In this document: piece after piece, positions 8,926-16,382 of the stretch
Layout: each line of letters begins with the position of its first letter
How positions within the stretch are numbered: position 1 is the first letter of the stretch
Assembly (NCBI GenBank): GCA_965214325.1
Contig: CBDCBG010000006.1
Coordinates: forward strand, 3,844,001-3,908,000
DNA length: 64,000 bases
Origin: JAJEFO01 sp965214325
GTDB lineage: Bacteria; Pseudomonadota; Alphaproteobacteria; Rhodobacterales; Rhodobacteraceae
Direction: 5' to 3'
Made by a program: the position numbers and the translations under genes
Notes under the pieces: model-generated
Told to the model about the DNA's origin: nothing
The model's database searches: none
What the model saw: the letters and a program-made list of their open reading frames with translations, nothing else

Positions 8926-8931
8926 TGTCAA
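8926..8931 (-). promoter_or_regulatory. Minus-strand -35 box for the ABC operon
   Basis: The minus strand reads TTGACA, a perfect sigma-70 -35 hexamer. The -10 position about 17 nt downstream falls on CTTAAG (8908-8903), a weak match that overlaps the candidate operator. The binding-protein ATG is at 8827, leaving a leader of about 70 nt. Confidence 0.4.
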
Positions 8932-8958
8932 GCCGCGAGTGAGTGCTTAGACAACATC

Positions 8959-8990
8959 TTGACTTTTTTCCATAAATTCTAGAATTCATG
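8959..8990 (+). promoter_or_regulatory. Promoter with overlapping palindromic operator for the divergent isomerase gene
   Basis: A plus-strand -35 TTGACT (8959-8964) and -10 TAGAAT (8980-8985) are spaced by 15 nt. Centred on the -10 is CATAAATTCTAGAATTCATG (8971-8990), a 20-bp palindrome with one mismatched pair. A repressor bound here would occlude RNA polymerase. The regulator is probably the GntR protein of this locus, but the site differs from the palindrome at 8889-8905, so a second regulator is possible. Confidence 0.45.
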
Positions 8991-9112
8991 ATTCCTTGCG
9001 CCGCGTGCACCAAATCTGCATGACTCAGACAGGCCGCCTATCGCACGTGCCGTTGTGAACGAATCGCCGAAACTCAATGACCCCTGGCTTCACGAGAAAA
9101 GGGACATCGCCG

Positions 9113-9928
9113 ATGAAGCTTTCCATTGCCTCGTGGTCCTTTACGCTTTGTTCACTGCAAGAAGCATGGGATATCGTCCATGCACTCGGTATAGATCACA
9201 TGGATCTAGGGCTCTTGCATGGCCCCAGACTTAATCGTGACGCCGTCATCGCGGCGCCCGAGGAAGCCGCAACACAAGTGATCGAGGCGGGGGTCCGGGC
9301 ATCGAACGTTTACTGGCTATTTGGCGCCACGCCCTTTGATCACCCTCTGTCAGACCCGGCGGCGCGACCTCAGAATATGGCTGATCTAGAGGCGGTCTTG
9401 CGATTCACAAAAGCGCTCGATTGTCCGACGCTGTTTGTGCTTCCGGGCGTCAATCACCCGGGCCAATCTAGCGAGTCTTCAGTTCAAGCTTCGGTCGCGG
9501 CGCTCAACGAAATGTGCGGCATGGCCCAGGATCACGGCGTGACCTTGACGGTTGAACCCCACGTTGGCGGAATTCTGGACAGCCCGACCAAAACCCTTGA
9601 ATTCATCGAGCGCGTTCCTGGTCTCAAGCTGACACTCGACTACGCCCATTTTGCTTGTATGGGCTATCCGCAATCGCAAATCGATCCCTTGGCGAAATAC
9701 GTGGCGCACATCCACCTCCGCCAAGCCCGCCCCGGCGCCTTGCAGGCGAAATGGGGCGAAGGGACGCTGGACTTCGGCGCCATGATCGAGACTTTGCGGG
9801 GGGTCGAATTCAAGGGCTTTCTGTCGATCGAATATGTGCATCAGGACTATATGGGCACACTGCATGACGATGTCCTTACTGAGACCATTCAGATGCGCGA
9901 CCATGTACGCAACTTCCTGAACTCCTGA
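9113..9928 (+). CDS. Sugar phosphate isomerase/epimerase family protein (TIM barrel)
   Basis: This 271-residue protein has the xylose-isomerase-like TIM barrel, whose members isomerise or epimerise sugars and inositol derivatives with a divalent metal. Recognisable strands include MKLSIASWSF at the N-terminus, LTVEPHVGG with the metal Glu, LTLDYAHF with Asp and His, and HIHLRQARPG with His. The ATG at 9113 follows AAAAGGGA; the in-frame ATG at 9077 is less likely. It is divergent from the sugar ABC operon with shared regulatory DNA, so it probably acts on the same sugar. The substrate cannot be read from sequence. Confidence 0.85.
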   Translation: MKLSIASWSFTLCSLQEAWDIVHALGIDHMDLGLLHGPRLNRDAVIAAPEEAATQVIEAGVRASNVYWLFGATPFDHPLSDPAARPQNMADLEAVLRFTKALDCPTLFVLPGVNHPGQSSESSVQASVAALNEMCGMAQDHGVTLTVEPHVGGILDSPTKTLEFIERVPGLKLTLDYAHFACMGYPQSQIDPLAKYVAHIHLRQARPGALQAKWGEGTLDFGAMIETLRGVEFKGFLSIEYVHQDYMGTLHDDVLTETIQMRDHVRNFLNS

Positions 9929-10367
9929 GCGGCCACCGTGAATTCGCCAAGTGGAGGGATCCGAACGCCGGCAGGATTATCGCCTATAGCTTGGGAATCG
10001 ACATGATCAGCGCGTTCTCAGATCCGCCTGAACGACAGCTTGCGTCACTGCACTGCAGTGAGGGTCTTGCAACGCCGCAGCAAGGAGATTTCTGCGAGCG
10101 CGTGCTGCGAACCTGGGATGGGTCCGGTGTGGGCTCGAAGCTGTCATGCGGTGACGCAGAACCAGGCTGAAAGTCGACCGATCCTGAACGTCGGTTACGG
10201 CCGAGGCTGTGTGGAATCAGCTTCCCGCATAGAGGGATCGTGCTTTTGAGCCACGACTTCGGGTGGTCGGGCAGATTGGGCTATTTTGACGGTCTGGATG
10301 CGTCTTTGATGGCCTCTGGAGCGACCTGTGCAAGGATTGCCCCTCGAATTGGCGCTGCCAAGGTGCC
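9929..10367. other. Gap without recognisable genes
   Basis: Between the isomerase gene and the transposase debris I see no credible ORF, RNA or clear terminator. The last 130 bases look like non-coding end sequence of a decayed insertion sequence. Confidence 0.5.
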
Positions 10368-10500
10368 TCAGGCGGCCAGCGCCTTCAGAAGCGACCCTGC
10401 GCCGATCACGTTGATCACGCGCTTGATGTTGCAGGCGAGGACGTCGACGCCATTTCGGTGCGGACGTTGTTGAACCTGCGGATCCGCATCGGGTCCGGAC
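10368..10500 (-). pseudogene. Transposase C-terminal fragment (IS1182/IS5-like)
   Basis: Reading the minus strand to a TGA at 10368-10370 gives the transposase-type ending VLACNIKRVINVIGAG followed by LLKALAA. The preceding residues FNNVRTEMA, also typical of these transposases, are in a different frame, so a small indel near 10450 has broken the gene. Only the C-terminus survives. Confidence 0.6.
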
Positions 10501-10690
10501 GCGGGCGGGCATGCCCTTCCGGCCGATGCGTGCCCTCGTCCTGGCACCAGATGTCGACGGAGGCCGGATCCGTGCCCTCCGGCAGGGCGGACATCGCCGG
10601 TTCGCTGAATCCAGCCGGAAATCCTCCTGCGCCTGCGGATCAGCCTTGGGACGAAGCGGGCGCGGGGACACCTTCCGGAACCCGGGCGCC
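10500..10690 (-). pseudogene. IS630-like transposase fragment with frameshifts
   Basis: The minus strand encodes, in alternating frames, pieces resembling the DDE core of IS630 transposases. PEGTDPASVDIWCQDE lies in one frame; ARIGRKGM (the continuation of QDEAR-x-G) and the upstream AQEDF lie in another. At least two frameshifts are needed to join them, so it is a relic. Confidence 0.55.
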
Positions 10691-10722
10691 CGGACCGGGC
10701 GCCGAACCGCCTCGTAGCGACA

Positions 10723-10917
10723 TCACGGCACCGAAGACGGCCCTGATTCTCTCCTTGAGCAGTCCAGGGGTCCAGGCCGGGACGCCAGGGCCCGGCCCGT
10801 CTTCGCGGGAGGCGGAACGAGGAGCTCGATCACCGACCGCTCCTCGTCCGTCAAGTCGGTTTCATACCTGTCCAAAGATCGTCTATACTTACCCTGGGAG
10901 GTCTCGTTCCAAGCCAT
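10723..10917 (-). pseudogene. IS5-family transposase N-terminal fragment
   Basis: An ATG at 10917 begins MAWNETSQGKYRRSLDRYE, followed by DLTDEERSVIELLVPPP, the N-terminus typical of IS427/IS1031-type IS5 transposases (usually Y-x-SDLTDAEW...LLPP). Similarity ends after about 45 residues. It is part of a 550-bp patch of mixed IS debris. Confidence 0.65.
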
Positions 10918-11044
10918 GCGGCCCTCCCTGTCAGGTGTCGAAGCCAGCAGGGAAATGCCACATTTGGTGAGACCACTCAGCTTTCAGGTCAAGCTCAGAG
11001 TGGAAGGGGGGTTTCATATACGTGATCTTGGTGGTGCAGCGCGA

Positions 11045-11830
11045 ATGAATGGTCAGGCACTCGTGACGGGCGCGGGCAGGCGCCTTGGGCGCGCGATGGC
11101 GCTCTACCTCGCCGGGCGCGGGCTGGATGTTGTCGTGCATTGCCACAGATCGCGGGACGAAGCCGACGCTGTCGCAGCCGCGGCAAGCGGGCTGGGCGTG
11201 AAGTCCGCGGTTCTGGAAGCCGATCTGACCATCGAGGAGGAAATGCAGGGGTTGGTGCCGAAAGCCGTGGAATCTCTTGGCGGCCCGCTGACCGTTCTGG
11301 TCAATTCCGCGTCGATTTTCGAACATGACACGGTTCATACTTGCACGCGCGAGACCTGGGACCGGCACATCGAGTCGAATCTCCGGGCTCCGTTCGTCCT
11401 GACGCAGGCGTTTGCCGGACAGGCTCCGGAACCGGAAACCGGCGGCGAATGGAACGAATCCACGGCTCGGGCACTGATCGTGAACGTCATTGATCAACGC
11501 GTCAGGAAGCTCACGCCGCATTTTGCGTCCTACACGATCGCCAAATCCGCCCTCTGGGCATTGACCCGGACATCGGCGCAGGCGTTGGCACCTGCCATCC
11601 GCGTCAACGCGATCGGGCCTGGGCCGACCCTGCGGGGCGCGCGCCAGTCGCGTGAGCATTTTGCGAACCAGCGCCGGAACACCATCCTTGGCAGGGGGAG
11701 CGATGTCACCGACGTCACTGGGGCGCTTGGATATTTTCTGGATGCGCCGAGCGTGACGGGACAGCTTCTCTGCGCGGACGGTGGCCAGCATCTGGCTTGG
11801 GAAACGCCCGATGTCAGGAGACAGGAATGA
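11045..11830 (+). CDS. Pteridine-reductase-like SDR
   Basis: This 261-residue SDR resembles the pteridine reductase PTR1/FolM group, which reduces dihydropterins or dihydrofolate with NADPH. Evidence is TGAGRRLGR at 8-16, the arginine-rich NADPH-selecting loop HCHRSRDEAD at 32-41, NSAS at 87-90, and Asp150 in place of the usual catalytic Ser followed by Y163-x3-K167. That Asp-Tyr-Lys arrangement is the PTR1 hallmark. The ATG at 11045 is chosen because the upstream frame is non-SDR sequence derived from IS flank. It lies upstream of uvrC-pgsA-moaD-moaE; a pterin role would fit the molybdopterin genes, though that link is inferred. Confidence 0.8.
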   Translation: MNGQALVTGAGRRLGRAMALYLAGRGLDVVVHCHRSRDEADAVAAAASGLGVKSAVLEADLTIEEEMQGLVPKAVESLGGPLTVLVNSASIFEHDTVHTCTRETWDRHIESNLRAPFVLTQAFAGQAPEPETGGEWNESTARALIVNVIDQRVRKLTPHFASYTIAKSALWALTRTSAQALAPAIRVNAIGPGPTLRGARQSREHFANQRRNTILGRGSDVTDVTGALGYFLDAPSVTGQLLCADGGQHLAWETPDVRRQE

Positions 11831-12240
11831 CCGGGGACATGCCGAAGGTGCCGTGAGTTGTGCACCGCAGCGACGGGCTGTCATGTAGATGTCACGAAAT
11901 CTTCAATGTTATCAGTGTATTGACGAAGTGACATAAAATATCTTTTGAAATCAAGGCATTGCAAAGTTGCCCAAATATTGGGCAATTCCGCGAAGGGTGC
12001 TGAATTCAAGGAGAAATCCTCGACCGCCGCCAGTTTTCCGCAGAGATATCCCCAGGTTTCGTGGACAGCTCCTTGTTACGAAGATGCTTGATCAGCCATC
12101 CGGGTCTCCGAAGAAGGGAATTCACGGCTCTTCGAGATGGCCAGCTCGGATCCGGGGAGGCGGCCCGCCGGTCGGCCAAGCATATGGTGCCCGCTTTTTT
12201 CTTGCTTCGAAATTCTACTTGTGCAGCGTGTCTTGGAATC
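11831..12240. promoter_or_regulatory. uvrC leader region with inverted repeat
   Basis: This 410-nt gap holds no convincing gene. Its first half is conspicuously AT-rich for this genome. TTGCCCAAATATTGGGCAA (11967-11985) has perfect 8-bp arms around ATA and looks like an operator or a short hairpin. The uvrC promoter probably lies in the AT-rich part, but I cannot assign -35/-10 boxes with proper spacing. Confidence 0.4.
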
Positions 12241-14109
12241 ATGGCTGAAGGATCGAGACCAGCGCCCGTTCGGGGGCACTTGGCCATCAAGGCCAGCCTG
12301 AAGACGCTTGACGCGAGCCCCGGAGTCTACCGGATGCTCGACGAGAAGGGTTCCGTGCTCTATGTCGGCAAGGCGCGGAGCCTGAAGGCGCGTGTGTCTT
12401 CCTACGCCCGGCCGAGCGGGCATTCGCCCCGGATCATGCGGATGATCCGGGAGACTGCATCGATGATGTTCCTGACGACTCGGACCGAGACCGAGGCCCT
12501 GCTGCTCGAGCAGAATCTCATCAAGCAGCTCAAGCCGCGCTACAACGTTCTGCTTCGGGACGACAAGTCCTTTCCAAACATTCTCGTGACTAAGGACCAC
12601 GCCTTTCCGCAGATCAAGAAGCACAGGGGCGCACGGAAGGAGAAGGCCGAATATTACGGACCCTTCGCCAGCGCCGGAGCGGTGAACCGGACGATCAACC
12701 AGCTGCAGAAGGTCTTCCTGTTGCGGAATTGCTCGGACGCGACCTTCGAGAGCCGCACACGGCCCTGCCTGCTATACCAGATCAAGCGCTGCAGCGGGCC
12801 ATGCGTGGGCAAGGTAGAGGAAGGGGAGTATTCCGACCTCGTTCGGGATGCCGAACGCTTTCTGCAGGGCCGCACGACCATGGTTCAGGAGCGACTCGCC
12901 GAAGAGATGCAGACAGCTTCGGAGGCGCTTGAATTCGAGACCGCCGCCGCGCTTCGTGACCGGCTGAAGGCCCTCACGTTCGTGCAGGGCAGCCAGGCCG
13001 TGAATCCGGCAGGAGTGGTCGAGGCGGATGTCATCGCGCTTCACGTCGAGGGCGGACAGGCTTGCGTTCAGGTCTTCTTCATTCGCGCCAACCAGAACTG
13101 GGGCAACAGCGACTTCTATCCGCGCACCGGATCCGGGGCCGAGGCGGCCGAAATCATGCAGGCCTTTGTCGGCCAGTTCTATGACAGGAAGGAACCGCCC
13201 CGCCTGATCCTGCTCTCCGACGGCATCGAGGACGCGGATCTCATGGCAGCCGCTCTGTCGGAAAAGGCGGGTCGAAAGGTCAGGATTTCCGTCCCGCAAC
13301 GGGGCGAAAAGATGGAGCTCGTGGCGGGCGCGTTGCGGAACGCCCGCGAGAGCCTGGCCCGCAGAATGTCCGAATCGGCCACGCAGGAAAGGCTTCTGAG
13401 AGATCTCGCGAAGGCCTTTGACCTTGATGCCGACCTTCAGCGGATCGAGGTCTATGATAACAGCCACATTCAGGGTACGCATGCAGTCGGGAGCATGATC
13501 GTCGCCGGCAAGGAGGGATTCGTTCGGAGCCAGTTCCGCAAGTTCAACATCAAGGATTCGGGACTGGCGCCAGGCGATGACTTCGCGATGATGCGCGAAG
13601 TGCTCACCCGCCGCTTCAAGCGGCTTCTCAAGGAGGATCCCGACCGGCAGTCGGGTGCGTGGCCGGATCTGCTCCTGATTGACGGAGGCGACGGGCAGGT
13701 GAATGCGGTTCATGACGCTCTGGCGGAACTTGGCGTCGACGACATGCCCGTGGTGGGGGTTGCAAAAGGTGTCGACCGCAATGCAGGCAAGGAAGAGTTC
13801 CATCGCAAGGGTGCGCGGCGGTTCGCATTGAGGCGCGGCGATCCGGTCCTCTACTTCGTGCAGCGCTTGCGCGACGAGGCGCATCGTTTTGCCATCGGCG
13901 CCCACAGGCAGAAGCGCTCAAGGGCGGTCGGGGCGACGCCCCTGGACGACGTGCCGGGCGTGGGCGCAGCCAGGAAGCGTGCGCTGCTGGCCCATTTCGG
14001 TTCCGCCAAGGCGGCGAGCCGAGCCGGGTTGGCGGATCTCACGGCTGTAGAAGGCATTTCGGCAAGAACGGCCGAGACCATCTACGATTTCTTTCACGAA
14101 AAAGGTTGA
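12241..14109 (+). CDS. uvrC: Excinuclease ABC subunit C
   Basis: UvrC makes the 3' and 5' incisions around bulky lesions in nucleotide excision repair with UvrA and UvrB. The 622-residue protein has a GIY-YIG nuclease domain (GVY 28-30, YVGKAR 41-46), a UVR motif for UvrB contact (EFETAAALRDRLKAL, about 220-235), the RNase H-like endonuclease domain (VYDNSHIQGTHAVGSMIV, about 403-420) and a C-terminal helix-hairpin-helix pair (DVPGVGAARKRALLAHFGS). Length is normal. The start at 12241 gives the usual short lead-in before KTLDASPGVY; an in-frame ATG at 12061 has no family support. Confidence 0.96.
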   Translation: MAEGSRPAPVRGHLAIKASLKTLDASPGVYRMLDEKGSVLYVGKARSLKARVSSYARPSGHSPRIMRMIRETASMMFLTTRTETEALLLEQNLIKQLKPRYNVLLRDDKSFPNILVTKDHAFPQIKKHRGARKEKAEYYGPFASAGAVNRTINQLQKVFLLRNCSDATFESRTRPCLLYQIKRCSGPCVGKVEEGEYSDLVRDAERFLQGRTTMVQERLAEEMQTASEALEFETAAALRDRLKALTFVQGSQAVNPAGVVEADVIALHVEGGQACVQVFFIRANQNWGNSDFYPRTGSGAEAAEIMQAFVGQFYDRKEPPRLILLSDGIEDADLMAAALSEKAGRKVRISVPQRGEKMELVAGALRNARESLARRMSESATQERLLRDLAKAFDLDADLQRIEVYDNSHIQGTHAVGSMIVAGKEGFVRSQFRKFNIKDSGLAPGDDFAMMREVLTRRFKRLLKEDPDRQSGAWPDLLLIDGGDGQVNAVHDALAELGVDDMPVVGVAKGVDRNAGKEEFHRKGARRFALRRGDPVLYFVQRLRDEAHRFAIGAHRQKRSRAVGATPLDDVPGVGAARKRALLAHFGSAKAASRAGLADLTAVEGISARTAETIYDFFHEKG

Positions 14110-14133
14110 GCTTAGCGAGGGCCTTCGAAGAGA

Positions 14134-14640
14134 GGTCGAGAAGGCGTTCTCGATCCTCGAGCCGCACACGCGCTGGATCTCGAAGGGCAAGGCGGGATGC
14201 CCGGTGGAGCCTGGTGTCCCGACCTGCATCCTGGAGGACGGACACGGCTTCGTGCTGCATCACTCATGTGGGAGGGCAGCGACGTCGACTTCGCCGTGCC
14301 CATGGTCGAGGCCGGGCAGTCAGCGTTTCCCGATCTCCGCGCGGTGAGCTTCGACCGCGGCTTCCACAGCCCCGCGAACCGGGTCCGCCTCGACGGGCTG
14401 CTCGATGACAACTTGCCGCCGAAGAAGGGCTGCCTCGACAAGGCCGACCGGGAACCGGCGACCGGCAACCTCGGGCACCGCGGTCTCGACCGGATCCTGG
14501 CGCAGGGCGCCGGGGGCCTTGCCCGCGTCGTCGCCCTCTCCGTGGTCGCCCTGAACGTCCGCCGCATCGGCCTTCTGCTGCGCCGGAAGGCGCGGGAACG
14601 GCAGCCCATGCGCCGACGCCGCCCAGGGACGCGGATGCTC
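14134..14640 (+). pseudogene. ISNCY-type transposase 3' remnant
   Basis: Joined across a frameshift near 14265, the plus strand encodes family-typical pieces: FSILEPHTRWISKGKAGCP and CILEDGHGFVLHHS in one frame, then GSDVDFAVPMVEAG, SFDRGFHSPANR, LPPKKG, NLGHRGLDRI and VVALSVVALNVRRIGLLL in another. These match the C-terminal half of ISNCY-like transposases. The N-terminal half is absent. It sits between uvrC and pgsA, which are adjacent in related genomes. Confidence 0.7.
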
Positions 14641-14926
14641 GTCCCGAACACGCGATCCCGCCGCCAGCTTGGCGCTGCCAGCCCGGCGGCGTGCCACGCT
14701 CTCGGGCGACAGATGCGCAAACGCGGGCGAAACCGGGCTTGCAATCGCCGGACGAGGGGGTTTTCTGGCAGGCATCAGTTCAACGGAGGTGTACTGCAAG
14801 GGTTCTAGCGACCACCCGTTTCCGAAAGCCTTCGAGGCGCTTCAGACTGTGATCGGGACGCGCCCCGGCCCGACACGCACGATGCGGGCACTTCCCTATT
14901 GTGCGCCTGGCGACTAAGTCTTGCGC

Positions 14927-15550
14927 ATGACCTTTACGATCCCGAACATGCTGACGTTGGTGCGGCTCCTGGCGGCCCCGGGCGTGAGCGTGATGTTCCT
15001 TTACTTTGCGCGTCCTTGGGCGGACTGGCTTGCGTTCGTTCTTTTCGTGGGCGCTGCCGTCACCGACTTTATCGACGGCTACCTTGCTCGGCGCTGGAAG
15101 CAGGAGACCAGATTCGGTTCCATGCTCGACCCGATTGCCGACAAGGCCATGGTCGTCATCGCGCTTCTGGTGATCACGGCGCAGTCCGGCCTGAACGCCT
15201 GGATCCTGTTGCCTGCGACCTTGATCGTGTTCCGGGAGATGTTCGTTTCGGGGCTGCGGGAGTTTCTTGGTGACGCGTCCGGGGCGCTCACCGTGACATG
15301 GGTCGCAAAGCTGAAGACGGCTGCGCAGATGATCGCAATTGCAGTTCTGTTCGCCTCCGGCGCCTTCCTGCACATGTTCGACGGCGAGGTCGGGGGTGAC
15401 GGGCCGCTGGCGGAGCGACTCGTCCGGCTTGCAAGGGATGGAACGTGGTGGGTCGGTGTGGTCCTGCTCTGGGTCGCGGCGGCCCTGACTCTCGCTTCGG
15501 GCATTGACTATTTCCGCAAGGGGCTTCCGTATCTGAAGGACGGGCAATGA
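14927..15550 (+). CDS. pgsA: CDP-diacylglycerol--glycerol-3-phosphate 3-phosphatidyltransferase
   Basis: PgsA transfers the phosphatidyl group of CDP-diacylglycerol to glycerol-3-phosphate at the inner membrane, the committed step to phosphatidylglycerol. The 207-residue protein has the CDP-alcohol phosphotransferase motif D50-G51-x2-A54-R55-x8-G64-x3-D68-x3-D72 with all three Asp residues, and several hydrophobic helices. The ATG at 14927 starts directly with the conserved TIPNMLTLVRLLAAP. Its stop overlaps the moaD ATG by 4 nt. Confidence 0.95.
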   Translation: MTFTIPNMLTLVRLLAAPGVSVMFLYFARPWADWLAFVLFVGAAVTDFIDGYLARRWKQETRFGSMLDPIADKAMVVIALLVITAQSGLNAWILLPATLIVFREMFVSGLREFLGDASGALTVTWVAKLKTAAQMIAIAVLFASGAFLHMFDGEVGGDGPLAERLVRLARDGTWWVGVVLLWVAAALTLASGIDYFRKGLPYLKDGQ

Positions 15551-15795
15551 TCGACGTGCTTTATTTCGCATGGCTTCGGGAGCGCGTCGGAGAGCGTTCG
15601 GAACAGATCGAGACCAAGGCCGCAACCGTGGCGGAACTGGTGGAGGAGCTCCGCACGCGGAGCGAGGCGCATGCATTGGCGCTTTCCGACATGACTGCGG
15701 TCCGCGTAGCGATTGACCAGGACCTGGCAGCCATGGACGCGTCGCTGGCCGGAGCGCGTGAAGTGGCGTTCTTTCCGCCGATGACGGGCGGATGA
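15547..15795 (+). CDS. moaD: Molybdopterin synthase sulfur carrier subunit
   Basis: MoaD is the ubiquitin-like small subunit that, as a C-terminal thiocarboxylate, donates sulfur to precursor Z to make molybdopterin. The 82-residue protein begins MIDVLYFAWLRERVG and ends FFPPMTGG; the terminal Gly-Gly is the adenylation and thiolation site. It is translationally coupled to pgsA upstream and moaE downstream by 4-nt overlaps. Confidence 0.95.
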   Translation: MIDVLYFAWLRERVGERSEQIETKAATVAELVEELRTRSEAHALALSDMTAVRVAIDQDLAAMDASLAGAREVAFFPPMTGG

Positions 15796-16268
15796 CCGTC
15801 AGCATCCAGTCCTCCCCGTTTGACGTGGGTGCCGAAATCCGCCGCTTTTCGGGATCGGTGCCCGGTGCCGGGGCGGTCGTGACGTTCTCGGGCCTGGTGC
15901 GAGATGACGGCGGAAGGCTCACGGCCATGGAGATCGAGCACTATCCGGCCATGACCGAAAGTGCCTTGGAGGCAATTCGCCTGGAGGCAATGGAAAGATG
16001 GTCGCTCCTGGGTGCCGTCATCATCCACCGTTACGGCCGGCTCGTGCCCGGCGACCAGATCATGATGGCTGCCACGGCCGCGCGTCATCGCGCGGACGCC
16101 TTCGCGGCGGCGGAGTTCCTGATGGACTACCTGAAGTCTCGCGCCCCGTTCTGGAAGAAGGAAGTCGGTCCCGACGGGGCGAAGTGGGTTGCGGCCAGGG
16201 ATGAGGACGAGGACGCGTTGGCCCGGTGGCAAGAGAGAGGCGCAGGAACCGGGATGCCGCCGGAGTGA
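15792..16268 (+). CDS. moaE: Molybdopterin synthase catalytic subunit
   Basis: MoaE forms the heterotetrameric molybdopterin synthase with MoaD. The 158-residue protein has FSGLVRDDGG (33-41), the RYGRLVPGD segment, and the catalytic lysines Lys115 and Lys122 in DYLKSRAPFWKKE, equivalent to Lys119 and Lys126 of E. coli MoaE. The MoaD/MoaE pair, the xdhC gene and the molybdopterin-binding gene farther along show that the organism makes and inserts molybdenum cofactor. Confidence 0.95.
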   Translation: MTVSIQSSPFDVGAEIRRFSGSVPGAGAVVTFSGLVRDDGGRLTAMEIEHYPAMTESALEAIRLEAMERWSLLGAVIIHRYGRLVPGDQIMMAATAARHRADAFAAAEFLMDYLKSRAPFWKKEVGPDGAKWVAARDEDEDALARWQERGAGTGMPPE

Positions 16269-16382
16269 GGATGTGTCACGACCAACGAGACCTTGGCGAC
16301 ACGGGTCTGGCATGAGCCCGTGTGCATCCGCAACCCGTTGACAGGCGTTTCAAATCCGGATTCGCTTCGCTACTCCTTCCTC

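Noticed and set aside
14921..14926. TTG start for pgsA two codons upstream
   Set aside because: The ATG at 14927 begins exactly at the conserved N-terminus, so TTG is unnecessary.
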